From Tessaracoccus palaemonis (GTDB taxonomy: Bacteria > Actinomycetota > Actinomycetes > Propionibacteriales > Propionibacteriaceae): a stretch of DNA of 64,000 bases. Location of the stretch: the NCBI RefSeq assembly GCF_019316905.1, contig NZ_CP079216.1, forward strand, positions 186,001 through 250,000. The letters run 5' to 3'. This document shows positions 8,510-17,948 of this stretch, piece by piece. The position numbers were made by a program, and so were the translations under genes. The number at the start of each line of letters is the position of its first letter. The first letter of the stretch is position 1. The notes under the pieces were generated by a model that ran no database searches, had not been told where the DNA came from, and saw only the letters and a program-made list of their open reading frames with translations.

Positions 8510-10120
8510 TTACCGACCGGCGAGCAGGGCCTGCTCCGCCTCCTTGGTCCAGATGCCGTCCTTCAGCTTCGCCGCGACGTGCGGCAGCTTCTCCGGCATG
8601 TCGACCAGGCGGGTGAGCGGCAGGTCGTGGAGCATCGGGAAGACCATGATCTTGCCGCCCGACGTGCGGTTCATGACCGAACCGATGGCGTCGGTGAACC
8701 CGGCCATGCCGGTCACGGCGTCGAGCGAGATGTGGGTGTCGATGATCCCCTCCTCGATCTTTCGCAGCACCGTGCGCATGTCGGAAACGTCGGATCCCGA
8801 GGTGCCGAGCATGAAGACCCGACGCGTGACGATGCCCTGCAGGTCGAACTCGCCCTTGGTACCGGCCGGGATGCCGGCGAAGGCGTTGAGGATCGAGTCC
8901 TCGGCCGCCAGGTCGACGGCCTGCGAGACCAGCGCGGGCACGGGCACCATGCATGAGATGTGCGTGAAGCCGTAGCGCAGCTGTTCCTCGCCGGTGTTGA
9001 CGTAGGTGATCGGCACGCCGCGCTCGGCGGCGACCGGGTCGACGGTGGCCGCGAGGTGCTCGAGCCGGTCGGTGCTGAGGTCGGTGCCGGTGACGGTGAT
9101 GCCCTCGAAGCCCGACGTGACGGCGCGGATGGTGTGCATCATGCCCATCGGGCCGGCGGCGCCGATGATGGCGACCCTGTCCCCGGCGCGCAGCTCGCCG
9201 CGCGGCGGGATCCACGCGTACCCCTCGACGGGGTCGTCGCCCGGGGTGCCGACGAAGCGGATGAAGTCGTAGTGCACGCGGCCGATGTCGAGGTTCACCT
9301 TGCGCGGGATGGTGTGGCCGCCGAGCACGACGCAGAACACGCCGCGGGTGCCGAGCAGGTCGGCCAGGGTCTCGATTGTGGCGGCGTCGGCGCCGTAGTA
9401 GACGATGTCGTCGAACGACTCGCCCGCCAGATCGGCGATCTCGCCGGAGCGGAGGGTGACGATCTCGGCCGGCTGGTGCTCGGCGGTGAGTGCGTCGATG
9501 CCGGTGACCGGCCCGTCGGCGACGACCAGCAGGCGGCCGCCGTCGGCGACGTGGTTGCGCTCGGCCCAGGCGTAGGAGCCCTCGACGGTCGCCCAGGGCT
9601 CGATGAGGCCGACGGCGGCGGCGGACGGGCCGTCGGTGACGTGGATCAGGAACTCCTCGCCGGACGGGGAGACGGCGCAGCGTTCGTCGATCAGGACGTA
9701 CTCCTGTAGCGCGCCCTCGAAGTTGTAGCCGAACGCGCCGTTGGAGTTGGCGGTGCGGAGGTGCTTCCAGTCGGCCTGCACGAGGACGCGGTCACCGACG
9801 GCGAAGTGCGTGACCTCCGCGCCGACCTCGACGATGCGGCCGACGGGCTCGTGGCCGGGGACGGTGGGGAGCTTGCCGGGCTTGTAGCTGGGGATCTCGG
9901 CGAGCGCCTTGGCCGAGATGCCCTCGACGACCTCGGACTTGCGCGGGTGCGAGTCGAAGGCGTGGAGGAGCTTGGTGTCGCTGAAGCAGATGCCGCAGGC
10001 CTCGACCTGCAGCAGTAGCTGGTGCGGGCCGACGGCGTCCACGGCCTTGTTGGTGTTGTGCACGATCTCGTCGACGCCGACGAACTGGATCGCGTGCTGA
10101 TGCGTCGGGATCTTGGTCAC
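8510..10120 (-). CDS. Zinc-dependent alcohol dehydrogenase-like protein (sugar-alcohol/sorbose-phosphate type)
   Basis: 536 residues, longer than the usual 350-residue medium-chain dehydrogenase. A GroES-like domain starts with VEACGICFSDTKLL (zinc Cys), then VPGHEPVGRIVEVG (zinc His-Glu). The cofactor domain has VAIIGAAGPMGMMHTIRA at about 315-335, and an additional Rossmann-like segment lies around 195-260. This long architecture resembles L-sorbose-1-phosphate reductase-like dehydrogenases. The start is a GTG with AAAGG upstream. It is divergent from a SorC regulator, which supports a sugar or polyol-phosphate substrate; the exact one is unknown. Confidence 0.75.
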   Translation of the reverse strand: MTKIPTHQHAIQFVGVDEIVHNTNKAVDAVGPHQLLLQVEACGICFSDTKLLHAFDSHPRKSEVVEGISAKALAEIPSYKPGKLPTVPGHEPVGRIVEVGAEVTHFAVGDRVLVQADWKHLRTANSNGAFGYNFEGALQEYVLIDERCAVSPSGEEFLIHVTDGPSAAAVGLIEPWATVEGSYAWAERNHVADGGRLLVVADGPVTGIDALTAEHQPAEIVTLRSGEIADLAGESFDDIVYYGADAATIETLADLLGTRGVFCVVLGGHTIPRKVNLDIGRVHYDFIRFVGTPGDDPVEGYAWIPPRGELRAGDRVAIIGAAGPMGMMHTIRAVTSGFEGITVTGTDLSTDRLEHLAATVDPVAAERGVPITYVNTGEEQLRYGFTHISCMVPVPALVSQAVDLAAEDSILNAFAGIPAGTKGEFDLQGIVTRRVFMLGTSGSDVSDMRTVLRKIEEGIIDTHISLDAVTGMAGFTDAIGSVMNRTSGGKIMVFPMLHDLPLTRLVDMPEKLPHVAAKLKDGIWTKEAEQALLAGR

Positions 10121-10236
10121 TGGGAGGCCTTTCTCTGGCTGACGCTGCTCAATCTACGGGACTGGAGACCCTCTCTGAGCGTCTGCGCAGGAGTTGGGCA
10201 TATGCTCAGGGGGCGTCCTATCCGAGGAGTGTTCCC

Positions 10237-11178
10237 GTGGCAGCTGCCAGCCCCACCGACCTTGATCTCGCCGTGCGCGCGGCCTGGCTGTATTACGAGG
10301 ACGGTCTGACGCAGGCCCAGGTCGCGAGCAGGCTCTTCGTGTCGCGGCAGACGGTCGGGCGGCTCCTGGAGTCGGCGCGCCAGCAGGGGATCGTCCGCAT
10401 CGAGCTGGATGCGGCCTACCTGGGGGCCATGCGGCTGGCCACCCGGGTGAAGGAGACGTTCTCGCTGGCCGACGCCATCGTCGTGCCCACGGCCATCGGG
10501 CAGCTGTCGCGCGAGCGCACCAACGAGCGGGTGGCCGCGGCCCTGGCCGCCTATGCCCGACGCCACCTGCATCCCGGCGCCGTGGTGGGCCTGAGCTGGG
10601 GTGACTCCGTCGCCCGCGCGCTGTCCATGCTGTCGGAGGAGTCACTCGACGGCGTGCAGCTCGTCGCCTCGACGGGGTCGCTGAGCGCGATCGACGAGGT
10701 CCTGACCCGCAGCCCCGGCGTCATCCGGCGGCTCCGGACGCTGCCGGCGCCGCTGCTGGTCTCCACCCCGGAGGTGGCGTCCACGTTCCGCGAGGAGGGC
10801 GCCGTCCGCGAGATCCTGGACCTCGCGCGGCGGGCGAACCTGACGCTGACCGGCATGGGCGCCGCGACCCCGGGCGGGTCCGCGGTGCTCGCCGGCGTGA
10901 CCACCGACGCGGAGGTCCGCGCCTTCGCCGAGCAGGGCGCCGTCGGCGACATGCTGGGGGAGTGGTACGACGTGGAGGGCCGGGTCGTCGAGACCGACTG
11001 GTCGCGTCGTCGCCTCGGCCTGTCCCTCGACGAGTTGCGCGAGCTCGGCAACGTCGTCGGGGTGGCGGGAGGCGTCGAGAAGGTGGACGCGATCCGGGGT
11101 GCGATCGCCGGCGGACTGATCGACGCCCTTGTCACCGACGAGCCGACCGCCACCGCACTGATGGCCCGTTGGGGCTGA
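10237..11178 (+). CDS. SorC-family sugar-responsive transcriptional regulator
   Basis: 313 residues. The N-terminal helix-turn-helix is at about 12-55 (AWLYYEDGLTQAQVASRL, then SRQTVGRLLESARQQG). The SorC sugar-phosphate-binding domain fills the rest, with GLSWGDSVARAL and GMGAATPGG marking the family. The GTG start has GAGGAG about 8 nt upstream. It is divergent from the dehydrogenase; the 116-nt gap includes GCATATGC at 10198-10205, which could be part of an operator. It probably controls the dehydrogenase in response to a phosphorylated sugar. Confidence 0.87.
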   Translation: MAAASPTDLDLAVRAAWLYYEDGLTQAQVASRLFVSRQTVGRLLESARQQGIVRIELDAAYLGAMRLATRVKETFSLADAIVVPTAIGQLSRERTNERVAAALAAYARRHLHPGAVVGLSWGDSVARALSMLSEESLDGVQLVASTGSLSAIDEVLTRSPGVIRRLRTLPAPLLVSTPEVASTFREEGAVREILDLARRANLTLTGMGAATPGGSAVLAGVTTDAEVRAFAEQGAVGDMLGEWYDVEGRVVETDWSRRRLGLSLDELRELGNVVGVAGGVEKVDAIRGAIAGGLIDALVTDEPTATALMARWG

Positions 11179-11242
11179 CTCCATCGCAGAGGCGCACTGT
11201 CGGTCCCGGCCAGTAGAGTCCCTCCTGCTCCAGGAGGTTCCC

Positions 11243-13039
11243 ATGCGCGACATCGTCAGGATTCTGACGGCGGCCAGGCAGCTGTGGCCGCTCTACCTCG
11301 GCATCGTGCTCGGCGCGGTGGCGATCGCCGCCACGTCGCTGCTGATGCCCTTCGTCATCGCCGCGGCGACCGACATCGTCGTGTCGATGGCGGCCGGCGG
11401 ACCCGGCACCATCGCGTCGCTCATGTGGCTGGCCGTCGCCCTGCTCGGGCTGTCGCTGGCGAACTCGCTGATCAGCAACATCACGGGGTACTGGGGCGAC
11501 GTGATGGCCACGAGACTTCGCCGCATCCTGTCGGTCAGGTACTTCCACAAGCTCCTGCGGCTGCCGCAGCGTTACTACGACAACGAGCTGACGGGCACGC
11601 TCATCTCGCGGCTGAACCGGTCGATCACGTCGATCACGGACTTCCTACAGATGTTCGCGAACAACTTCTTCCCCATGCTGATCACCCTGTTCGCGGTGCT
11701 CATCATCACGGCCTTCTACTCGCCCTGGCTGGCGGTGCTGCTGATCATCATCTACCCGACGTTCGTGTGGCTCACCGCCCTGACGTCGAGGCGGTGGCAG
11801 GTGTGGGAGCACCGGAAGAACGACCACTACGACGTCGCCGGCGGGCGGTTCGCCGAGGCGATCGCGCAGATGCGTGTCGTGAAGTCGTTCGTCACCGAAC
11901 GCGGCGAGGTCGACCGGTTCGCCGCCCACTACGACGACGCCGTCGGCCTGACCGCGCAGCAGTCGTCGTTCTGGCACCGCATGGACACCGGTCGTCGCGC
12001 GGTCCTCGACGTCGTGTTCTTCGCCATCTACGCCATCCTGTTCGTCCAGACCGCCCAGGGCGCCTTCAGTATCGGCGTCATGGTGATGCTGATCCAGCTG
12101 GTCAACATGGCCCGCCAGCCCGTCACCTCCATGAGCTACCTCGTCGACACCACCCAGCGGGCGCTCGCCGGCAGCGCGGAGTACTTCCGCGTGATGGGCG
12201 AGGTCGACGAGCCCAACAACCCGCTCGAGGCGCAGCACGTCAGTACCGTCGACTGGAGCGAGGCCGACCCCGTAATCGACTTCGACCACGTCGACTTCGG
12301 CTACGACGACGGCGAGCTCGTGCTCACCGACGTCAACCTCGCGATCGACCGCGGCGAGAAGGTCGCCTTCGTCGGCGAGTCCGGCGGCGGCAAGACCACG
12401 CTGGTGAACCTCATCATGAGGCTCTACCCGACGACCTCCGGCACGGTGTCGGTGCACGGCCTGTCCGTCGCGGACGTGCCCGTCGACGCGCTGCGCCGCG
12501 AGATCGGCGTCGTGTTCCAGGATGCCAGCCTGTTCAGCGGCACCATCCGCGAGAACATCGCCTACGGCATGGGGGAGGTGACTGACGAGCAGCTCACCGC
12601 CGCCGCGACACGCGCCAATGCGATGAGCTTCATCTCGCGGCTGTCGAAGGGCTTCGACACCGAGATCGGCGAGCGCGGCGTGAAACTCTCCGGCGGCCAG
12701 AAGCAGCGCATCTCGGTCGCCCGGGCGCTCCTGAAGGACGCCCCGATCCTGGTCCTCGACGAGGCGACCAGTTCGCTCGACACCAAGGCCGAGCGCGCCG
12801 TCCAGGCTGGCCTCGACGAGCTGATGGAGGGCCGCACCACGCTGATCATCGCCCACCGGCTGTCGACGATCTCCAGTGTGGACCGGATCGTCACGCTGCG
12901 CGACGGTCGCATCGACGAGGTCGGGAGCCCGGCGGAGCTGGCCACCACGGGCGGCATCTACGCCGAGCTGCTGTCTCTGCAGGCCTCCACCCGCAAGGCC
13001 GACAAGGCCCGCCTGGCGCGCTTCGGCATCGTCCGCTGA
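11243..13039 (+). CDS. ABC exporter, fused permease-ATPase (ABCB type)
   Basis: 598 residues. Six transmembrane helices form the first 320 residues. The nucleotide-binding domain follows, with Walker A GESGGGKTT, Q-loop VVFQDASLF, signature LSGGQKQR, Walker B ILVLDEATSSLD and switch IIAHRLS. All catalytic motifs are intact, so this half-transporter probably works as a homodimer. Substrate unknown: lipid or drug export is usual for the family. AGGAGG stands 7 nt before the ATG. No partner half-transporter is adjacent. Confidence 0.9.
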   Translation: MRDIVRILTAARQLWPLYLGIVLGAVAIAATSLLMPFVIAAATDIVVSMAAGGPGTIASLMWLAVALLGLSLANSLISNITGYWGDVMATRLRRILSVRYFHKLLRLPQRYYDNELTGTLISRLNRSITSITDFLQMFANNFFPMLITLFAVLIITAFYSPWLAVLLIIIYPTFVWLTALTSRRWQVWEHRKNDHYDVAGGRFAEAIAQMRVVKSFVTERGEVDRFAAHYDDAVGLTAQQSSFWHRMDTGRRAVLDVVFFAIYAILFVQTAQGAFSIGVMVMLIQLVNMARQPVTSMSYLVDTTQRALAGSAEYFRVMGEVDEPNNPLEAQHVSTVDWSEADPVIDFDHVDFGYDDGELVLTDVNLAIDRGEKVAFVGESGGGKTTLVNLIMRLYPTTSGTVSVHGLSVADVPVDALRREIGVVFQDASLFSGTIRENIAYGMGEVTDEQLTAAATRANAMSFISRLSKGFDTEIGERGVKLSGGQKQRISVARALLKDAPILVLDEATSSLDTKAERAVQAGLDELMEGRTTLIIAHRLSTISSVDRIVTLRDGRIDEVGSPAELATTGGIYAELLSLQASTRKADKARLARFGIVR

Positions 13040-13047
13040 GTCTCAAC

Positions 13048-13244
13048 CGGTTCCCTGAGCTTGTCGAAGGGCCCTGAGCCTGTCGAAGGGTCGAAGCCCG
13101 AGTCATCGTCCTCTCGCTTCGCTCGAGGCACCTCGACAGGGCCTGTGCTGAGCTTGTCGAAGTGCTCGGCGACCCGGTTCCCTGAGCTTGTCGAAGGGCC
13201 CTGAGCCTGTCGAAGGGTCGCGCAGGCCTTGTCGAAGAGCCCTG
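13048..13244. repeat. TCGAAG-type dispersed repeat cluster (family C)
   Basis: Tandem and inverted copies of GGTTCCCTGAGCTTGTCGAA and CCTGAGCCTGTCGAAGGG fill most of the 299-nt gap between the ABC exporter and the transpeptidase-like gene. Confidence 0.8.
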
Positions 13245-13338
13245 ACTACGGGGTCAATGGCCGACGACCCTCCGGGCACTAGCATCCCCCGAGTGGCGGG
13301 CCGGAAGGCACCGACACCGTCACAGGGAAGGACCGACG

Positions 13339-14460
13339 ATGTACCCCCGAGTTCGGCCGAACGCAGGACGACTCCTGGCCGCAGCGCTGCTCTCGCTCGC
13401 GCTCTTCGCCTCCTTGATGCCCGCCGCGAGCGCGGCGCCACCGCTGGGCGGAGGATCCCTCGGGCTGCCCGCGGACGACTCGTCGCCCACGGTGTACCTG
13501 CGCGCCGAGCGGAGCGGGGTCAAGGTCTACAACGCCGCGCGCACGAAGGTCATCAAGACACTGGTGCGCGGGGCGAAGGTGTCGGCGACGAAGACCGTCA
13601 GCAGCGGCTACCGCAAGCTCACAAGCGGGCACTGGGTCAGGAACAGCGACCTGTACGTGTCCACGCACCTCTACATGCGCACCACGGTCGACGGGGTGCA
13701 CGCCTACGCCGCCGTCGGCGGATCGGTGGTGAAGGTCCTCGACAAGGGCACTGTCGTGCGGATGACCCACACCGTCGTGGGCGGCTACCGGCAGACGTCG
13801 GCGGGCAACTGGATCCGCAACGGCCACCTGGCTCAGACGGGTTCGTCGGGCACGTGGGGAAGCTGCACGGTGACGCTCGGGGGCGTGAAGCTGGCGGTCG
13901 ACTCCGAGGCGGGCCACCTCGTCACGGTCAACGGCACGAGCGGCTCGTACGCCATTGTCACGCTGTGGGACCGGGCATCGGGTGTGAAGTGCTCCTTCAC
14001 GAAGATGGGCTCGGAGAAGGGGCGTGTCGGCGCCAGGGGCATCGTCGCGGACGCCAAGCGGAAGCAGGACACCTTCACGACACCGGCCGGCACCTACACG
14101 ATGACGCAGGGCTTCTCGGTCGGCTCGGTGCCGAGGACCAAGGGCGTGTCGTGGCGGAAGGTCGACGGCAACGACTACTGGGTCCAGGACAACGATTCGG
14201 TGTACTACAACGAGTACCGCTCCGGCACGAGCGGCTTCGACACCTCCGACGCCGAGCACCTCATCGACTACAAGACCGAGTACCGCTACGCCATCGTCAT
14301 CGACTTCAACCTCGAGAAGGTCCGCAAGAAGGGCGCGGGGATCTTCCTGCACGTCAACGGCGACGGCGCGACCGCCGGCTGCGTGTCGGTGTCGAAGAGC
14401 TTCATGGTCGACATCGTCCACGCCGTCGACTCCGGCGACCTGATCTCCATCAAGGCGTGA
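13339..14460 (+). CDS. Secreted L,D-transpeptidase-like (YkuD-type) protein with SH3-like repeats
   Basis: 373 residues. A clear Sec signal peptide (LLAAALLSLALFASLMPAAS, cleavage near ASA-AP) is followed by two SH3-like repeats (about 48-95 and 108-155), each with a VYNAARTKVIKTL or VHAYAAVGGSVVKVL type strand. The C-terminal domain has the TPAGTYTM motif and, near the end, FLHVNGDGATAGCVSVS, which contains the His and the GC of a YkuD active site. It probably acts in the cell wall, cross-linking or anchoring peptidoglycan. Assignment rests on the HxN...AGCVS pattern; the domain is divergent. Confidence 0.72.
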   Translation: MYPRVRPNAGRLLAAALLSLALFASLMPAASAAPPLGGGSLGLPADDSSPTVYLRAERSGVKVYNAARTKVIKTLVRGAKVSATKTVSSGYRKLTSGHWVRNSDLYVSTHLYMRTTVDGVHAYAAVGGSVVKVLDKGTVVRMTHTVVGGYRQTSAGNWIRNGHLAQTGSSGTWGSCTVTLGGVKLAVDSEAGHLVTVNGTSGSYAIVTLWDRASGVKCSFTKMGSEKGRVGARGIVADAKRKQDTFTTPAGTYTMTQGFSVGSVPRTKGVSWRKVDGNDYWVQDNDSVYYNEYRSGTSGFDTSDAEHLIDYKTEYRYAIVIDFNLEKVRKKGAGIFLHVNGDGATAGCVSVSKSFMVDIVHAVDSGDLISIKA

Positions 14461-14462
14461 TC

Positions 14463-14942
14463 TCAGTGCCGGGGTTCGTGCCTCGGCTTCGGCGGGATAG
14501 TCGACAGTGACGGCGGGTTCTCCGGCCAGATGAGCTCGACGGTGCACGGCGCGTGATCCAGGATGAACCGCGCCGCGCGCCCGAGGCTGGGCGGCCCGAG
14601 CCGTGATCGGTCGCCGTCGCGGGCCAGGATCAGCAGGTCCGCGTCGTCGCAGGCGCGGGTCACGGCCCGCTCGGTCTCGCCTGTGAGCACGGCCGTCGCG
14701 CAGTCGCGGCCGAGCGCGGCGGCGGCCTTCTCCACCAGGCGGGCGGCCTGGTCGGCGGTCAGGGCCGCCGAGGCCTCGTCCCGGGGCGGGGACCCGCGAC
14801 CCATCAGCCCGCCTATCGGGCGGGGCACCTGACCGGCGTCGTCGACGGCCGCCAGGGTCAGGTCGTCGTCCTCGGGCCGCAGCTTCGCGGCCTCGACCGC
14901 CGCCGGCCACGTCGCCGGCGCGATCCACACCAGGACCCGCAT
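14463..14942 (-). CDS. UspA-like stress protein
   Basis: 159 residues of alpha/beta character. The start RVLVWIAPATWPAAVEAA, the central VEKAAAALG and CDDADLLILARDGDRSRLGPPS match a universal-stress-protein fold with a loose ATP-loop pattern. The C-terminal tail is proline and basic rich. It starts 1 nt after the stop of the upstream transporter gene and is therefore co-transcribed with it, so it may regulate that transporter. Confidence 0.65.
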   Translation of the reverse strand: MRVLVWIAPATWPAAVEAAKLRPEDDDLTLAAVDDAGQVPRPIGGLMGRGSPPRDEASAALTADQAARLVEKAAAALGRDCATAVLTGETERAVTRACDDADLLILARDGDRSRLGPPSLGRAARFILDHAPCTVELIWPENPPSLSTIPPKPRHEPRH

Positions 14943-14943
14943 G

Positions 14944-16212
14944 TCACACTCCCATCAGTTGAGCTCCACCCCACAGGGCCATCGTGCACAGCACGAGGCT
15001 CGCGGGCACGGTCAGGAGGCCCAGCCGGGTGAACTCGCCCAGCTCGGTCTCGTGGTCGTGGTCGGCGACGATGCGCCGCCACAGCAGGGTCGCGAGCGAC
15101 CCCACGAAGGTCAGGTTCGGCCCCACGTTGACGCCGATCAGGACCGCCAGCACCGGCAGCGCGCCGCCGTCGGAGACCAGCGGAAGCAGCACCAGGACGG
15201 CGGGCAGGTTGTTGACGACGTTGGCCAGCACCGCGGCGACGACCGCGATGAGCAGCAGGCTGAGCAGGTCGCCGCCGGTGGGCAGGAAGGTGCGCAGCCA
15301 GTCGGCCAGGCCGTGGTCGACGACGGCCTTGACCACCATCGCCAGCCCGAGGACGAACACGAGGAACCAGGGGTTCGCGGCCTCCACCAGCGTGGCGGCC
15401 AGCCTTCCCGGTGCGACGGCGCGCGTCGCGAGGCGCTTGCCGGCCAGCACGACGACGCCGGCCAACGCAGCCCAGAACGGCTCGATGCCCAGCGGTGAGC
15501 TGACAGCGAAACCGACCAGCGTGCAGGCGAGCACTACGAGCGCGAACACCGGGGTCGGGACGTCCTCGACGTCGTCGTCGGGGGTCGCGCGCACGCTCAG
15601 CTCCGAGGCGAAGTAGCGGCGGAACACGACGTACTCGACGGCGATGGCGACCAGCCACGGGCCCGCCATCAGCGCGCCGAACTGCAGGAAGCTGATCCCG
15701 GCGGCGCCGAGCGCCAGCAGGTTCGTCAGGTTGGAGACGGGCAGAAGCAGGGAGGCGGAGTTGGACAGGTGCGCCGTCGCGTAGACGTGCGGCTTGGGTC
15801 TCACCCCCGAGCGGGCGGCGGTGGCGAACACGACGGGGGTGAGCAGCACCACGGTCGCGTCGAGGCTCAACGCCGCCGTGACAAGCGCCGATACGGCGAA
15901 GACCAGCCCGAGGAGCGTGACGGGGCGACCGTTCGCGCGGCGGGCCATGAACGCGCCGGCGGCCGCGAACATGCCCTCGGCCTCGCACAGCTTCGAGAGC
16001 ATCAGCACCCCGGCGAGGAACGCGACGGTCGGCGCCATCGTCGTGACCTGCACCCAGGCCTCACTCCAGGTGATCAGCCCCGTCGCGGCGACGAGCAGGC
16101 CGGCGGGGGCGGCGGCGACCGCCTCGGGAAGGCCGCGCGGCCGGATGATGGCGAACGCCAGCACCGCCACCAGCAGCACGATGGCGATGGGTTCCGCCAG
16201 CCCGTCACTCAC
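14944..16212 (-). CDS. SLC13/ArsB-type ion transporter
   Basis: 422 residues with about 11-12 membrane helices in two inverted halves. The helix-break motifs SNSASLLLPVSNLTNLLAL and NVVNNLPAVLVLLPL are typical of the ion transporter superfamily (ArsB, NhaD, DASS). Candidates are arsenite, sodium/proton or dicarboxylate, and no arsenic genes are nearby. It is followed directly by the stress-protein gene in one operon and is divergent from a membrane protein gene. Confidence 0.8.
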   Translation of the reverse strand: MSDGLAEPIAIVLLVAVLAFAIIRPRGLPEAVAAAPAGLLVAATGLITWSEAWVQVTTMAPTVAFLAGVLMLSKLCEAEGMFAAAGAFMARRANGRPVTLLGLVFAVSALVTAALSLDATVVLLTPVVFATAARSGVRPKPHVYATAHLSNSASLLLPVSNLTNLLALGAAGISFLQFGALMAGPWLVAIAVEYVVFRRYFASELSVRATPDDDVEDVPTPVFALVVLACTLVGFAVSSPLGIEPFWAALAGVVVLAGKRLATRAVAPGRLAATLVEAANPWFLVFVLGLAMVVKAVVDHGLADWLRTFLPTGGDLLSLLLIAVVAAVLANVVNNLPAVLVLLPLVSDGGALPVLAVLIGVNVGPNLTFVGSLATLLWRRIVADHDHETELGEFTRLGLLTVPASLVLCTMALWGGAQLMGV

Positions 16213-16259
16213 GGCGACACGGTACCCGCGCGGACCGTCGGATGGCTACGGTGTGGCGC

Positions 16260-17630
16260 ATGTCTGACGCGTCGCAGGAGCCCTTCCGCTGGTACGAGTA
16301 TCCCGTCGGGTTCGTCGGCGACCTGAGCTGGGCGGTCGCCCGGACCCTGGTGGCCTTCCTCATCGGGCTCGGCGGCGTCTTCCTCCTGGTGGTGGCCGTG
16401 GGCCTGCTGGGGGAGGAGGGCGTGCTGCCGTACGAGGTCGCGAGGGTTCTCGACCAGTTCACCCGCGCTTCGATGATCCCGGTTCTGGTGCTCGTCTGGG
16501 CGCTCACGCTGGTGGCGTCGGTCGCGCAGGTGGCCGGCGCGGTTGCGGTGTCGCGTGCCGTCGCCCGCGCCGCCCGAGGCGGCGCGCCCGTGACGCAGGT
16601 CCCGTCCCCGGGCCAGGTGGGGGCGATCGTGTCGCGCCCGGGCGGCTGGCTGATGATGTGGTGCTTCTTCCACATCGCCTTCTTCGCGATCGCCGCGCCG
16701 GTTGCGCTCTGGATGCTGATCTCCGAGCCGGACGACGCGCCGTCGATGCTGATCATCCTCGGCGTGACCGTCGGGGGAGGCGCGGTTCTGATCGCGCTGA
16801 CGGCCTGGATCAGGCTGGGTATCAGGGCTGCGCACGATCGCCGCCGCAGCGAGATCTCCGACCACTGGTGGCCGCGGCACGAGCAGGCTGCCTGGACGCG
16901 CGCGCAGCACACGTCGAACCTGACGCGGCCGGCCCGGACCCGGTCGGGTCGGGCGGCAGGGATCGCGATCACCGTCGGGTCGGTGGGCGTCGCGGCGGCC
17001 CTGCTGCTCATGTCGGTGCTGCTGTTCATCACGCACCCCGACGCGCAGCGCTGGCCGGGAGGCCAGGCCGGCGAGCGCGCCGAGCTGTCGCCGGAGGTCG
17101 AGGGGTTCGTGGACGCCGGCACCGTCGTCTTCGCCGTCCTGATGGTCGTCGGGCTACTGCTGGTGGTGGTCGGCTCGATCATCGACGGCGTCAGCGACCT
17201 GCACGAGCGGCGCGACCTCCGTGCCGCCGTCGCAGATCCGGATGCGCCGCGCCCGCCGGTGGAGGTCCTCGTGAAGTACTCGGGACCGGCCGTCCCCTCG
17301 CTGGCTCTGGCGGCGATGGCGCTCGGCGCGGTCGCGATCGTGCTGGGCTGGACGGGCGTCTCGCTCGGCAGCGGGAGCCTGGAGGATTTCGCGTCGGTCT
17401 ACAGCGGTTCCGGTGAGAGTTTCGCCTCGGTTCTTCCCAGTTCAGTGTTCGTGAGGAATGTGGGCGTCGCGCTGTGCGTCGTCGGCCTGGCCGCGGCGAT
17501 GGGCAGCGCGTCCCTCGGCCGTGACCTGCGCAACCAGCTGTTCGGGCGTTGGCCGCAGCGACCCCGCGTGGCGACGGGCACCGACAAGGCACCCGACCCT
17601 GCCACCGTCGGTCCGGCCCTCACCCCCTGA
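16260..17630 (+). CDS. Uncharacterised multi-pass membrane protein
   Basis: 456 residues with about eight hydrophobic segments. Examples are VAFLIGLGGVFLLVVAVGLL near the N-terminus, MIPVLVLVWALTLVA, a Trp/Phe-rich MMWCFFHIAFFAIAAPVAL, and the last one near VRNVGVALCVVGLAAA. Charged loops separate the segments; I see no catalytic motif and do not recognise the family. An ATG at 16242 in the same frame is possible; neither start has a strong ribosome site, and 16260 gives the more natural N-terminus (MSDASQEPFRWYEYP). Confidence 0.6.
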   Translation: MSDASQEPFRWYEYPVGFVGDLSWAVARTLVAFLIGLGGVFLLVVAVGLLGEEGVLPYEVARVLDQFTRASMIPVLVLVWALTLVASVAQVAGAVAVSRAVARAARGGAPVTQVPSPGQVGAIVSRPGGWLMMWCFFHIAFFAIAAPVALWMLISEPDDAPSMLIILGVTVGGGAVLIALTAWIRLGIRAAHDRRRSEISDHWWPRHEQAAWTRAQHTSNLTRPARTRSGRAAGIAITVGSVGVAAALLLMSVLLFITHPDAQRWPGGQAGERAELSPEVEGFVDAGTVVFAVLMVVGLLLVVVGSIIDGVSDLHERRDLRAAVADPDAPRPPVEVLVKYSGPAVPSLALAAMALGAVAIVLGWTGVSLGSGSLEDFASVYSGSGESFASVLPSSVFVRNVGVALCVVGLAAAMGSASLGRDLRNQLFGRWPQRPRVATGTDKAPDPATVGPALTP

Positions 17631-17679
17631 CCCGCCTCCCCTGAGCAGCCTCCCCCGGGCTCACCATCCTTCGCTCGTG

Positions 17680-17784
17680 CCCCACCTGCCCCGTGTTCCC
17701 TCCCCACCTGCCCCGTGTTCCCTCCCCACCTGCCCCGTGTTTCCTCCCCACCTGGCCCGTGGTTCCTCCCCACCTCGCCGTTCC
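17680..17784. repeat. 22-nt tandem repeat, about 4.7 units
   Basis: Units of CCCCACCTGCCCCGTGTTCC plus CT repeat in tandem downstream of the membrane protein. The first two are identical and later ones drift. No gene. Confidence 0.85.
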
Positions 17785-17801
17785 GACTTCGGCGCAGAAA
17801 A

Positions 17802-17864
17802 GTGGCTAGAGCCGGAGCACTCGCCGTATGTGCGCGTGCTGGGGGTCAGGCCACAGTTGTGCAC
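17802..17864. repeat. Dispersed palindromic intergenic repeat A, copy 2
   Basis: Same family as 559-629 but in inverse orientation, ending GGCCACAGTTGTGCAC. It lies 85 nt upstream of the YbaK-family gene. Confidence 0.75.
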
Positions 17865-17948
17865 GGGGAGCCGGGTACCGACAACAGCACGACGGGCCTC
17901 CGTGGGCACCGTCCGGCGGACAGGTCAGCGCTGGGTAACGTGACCCGC

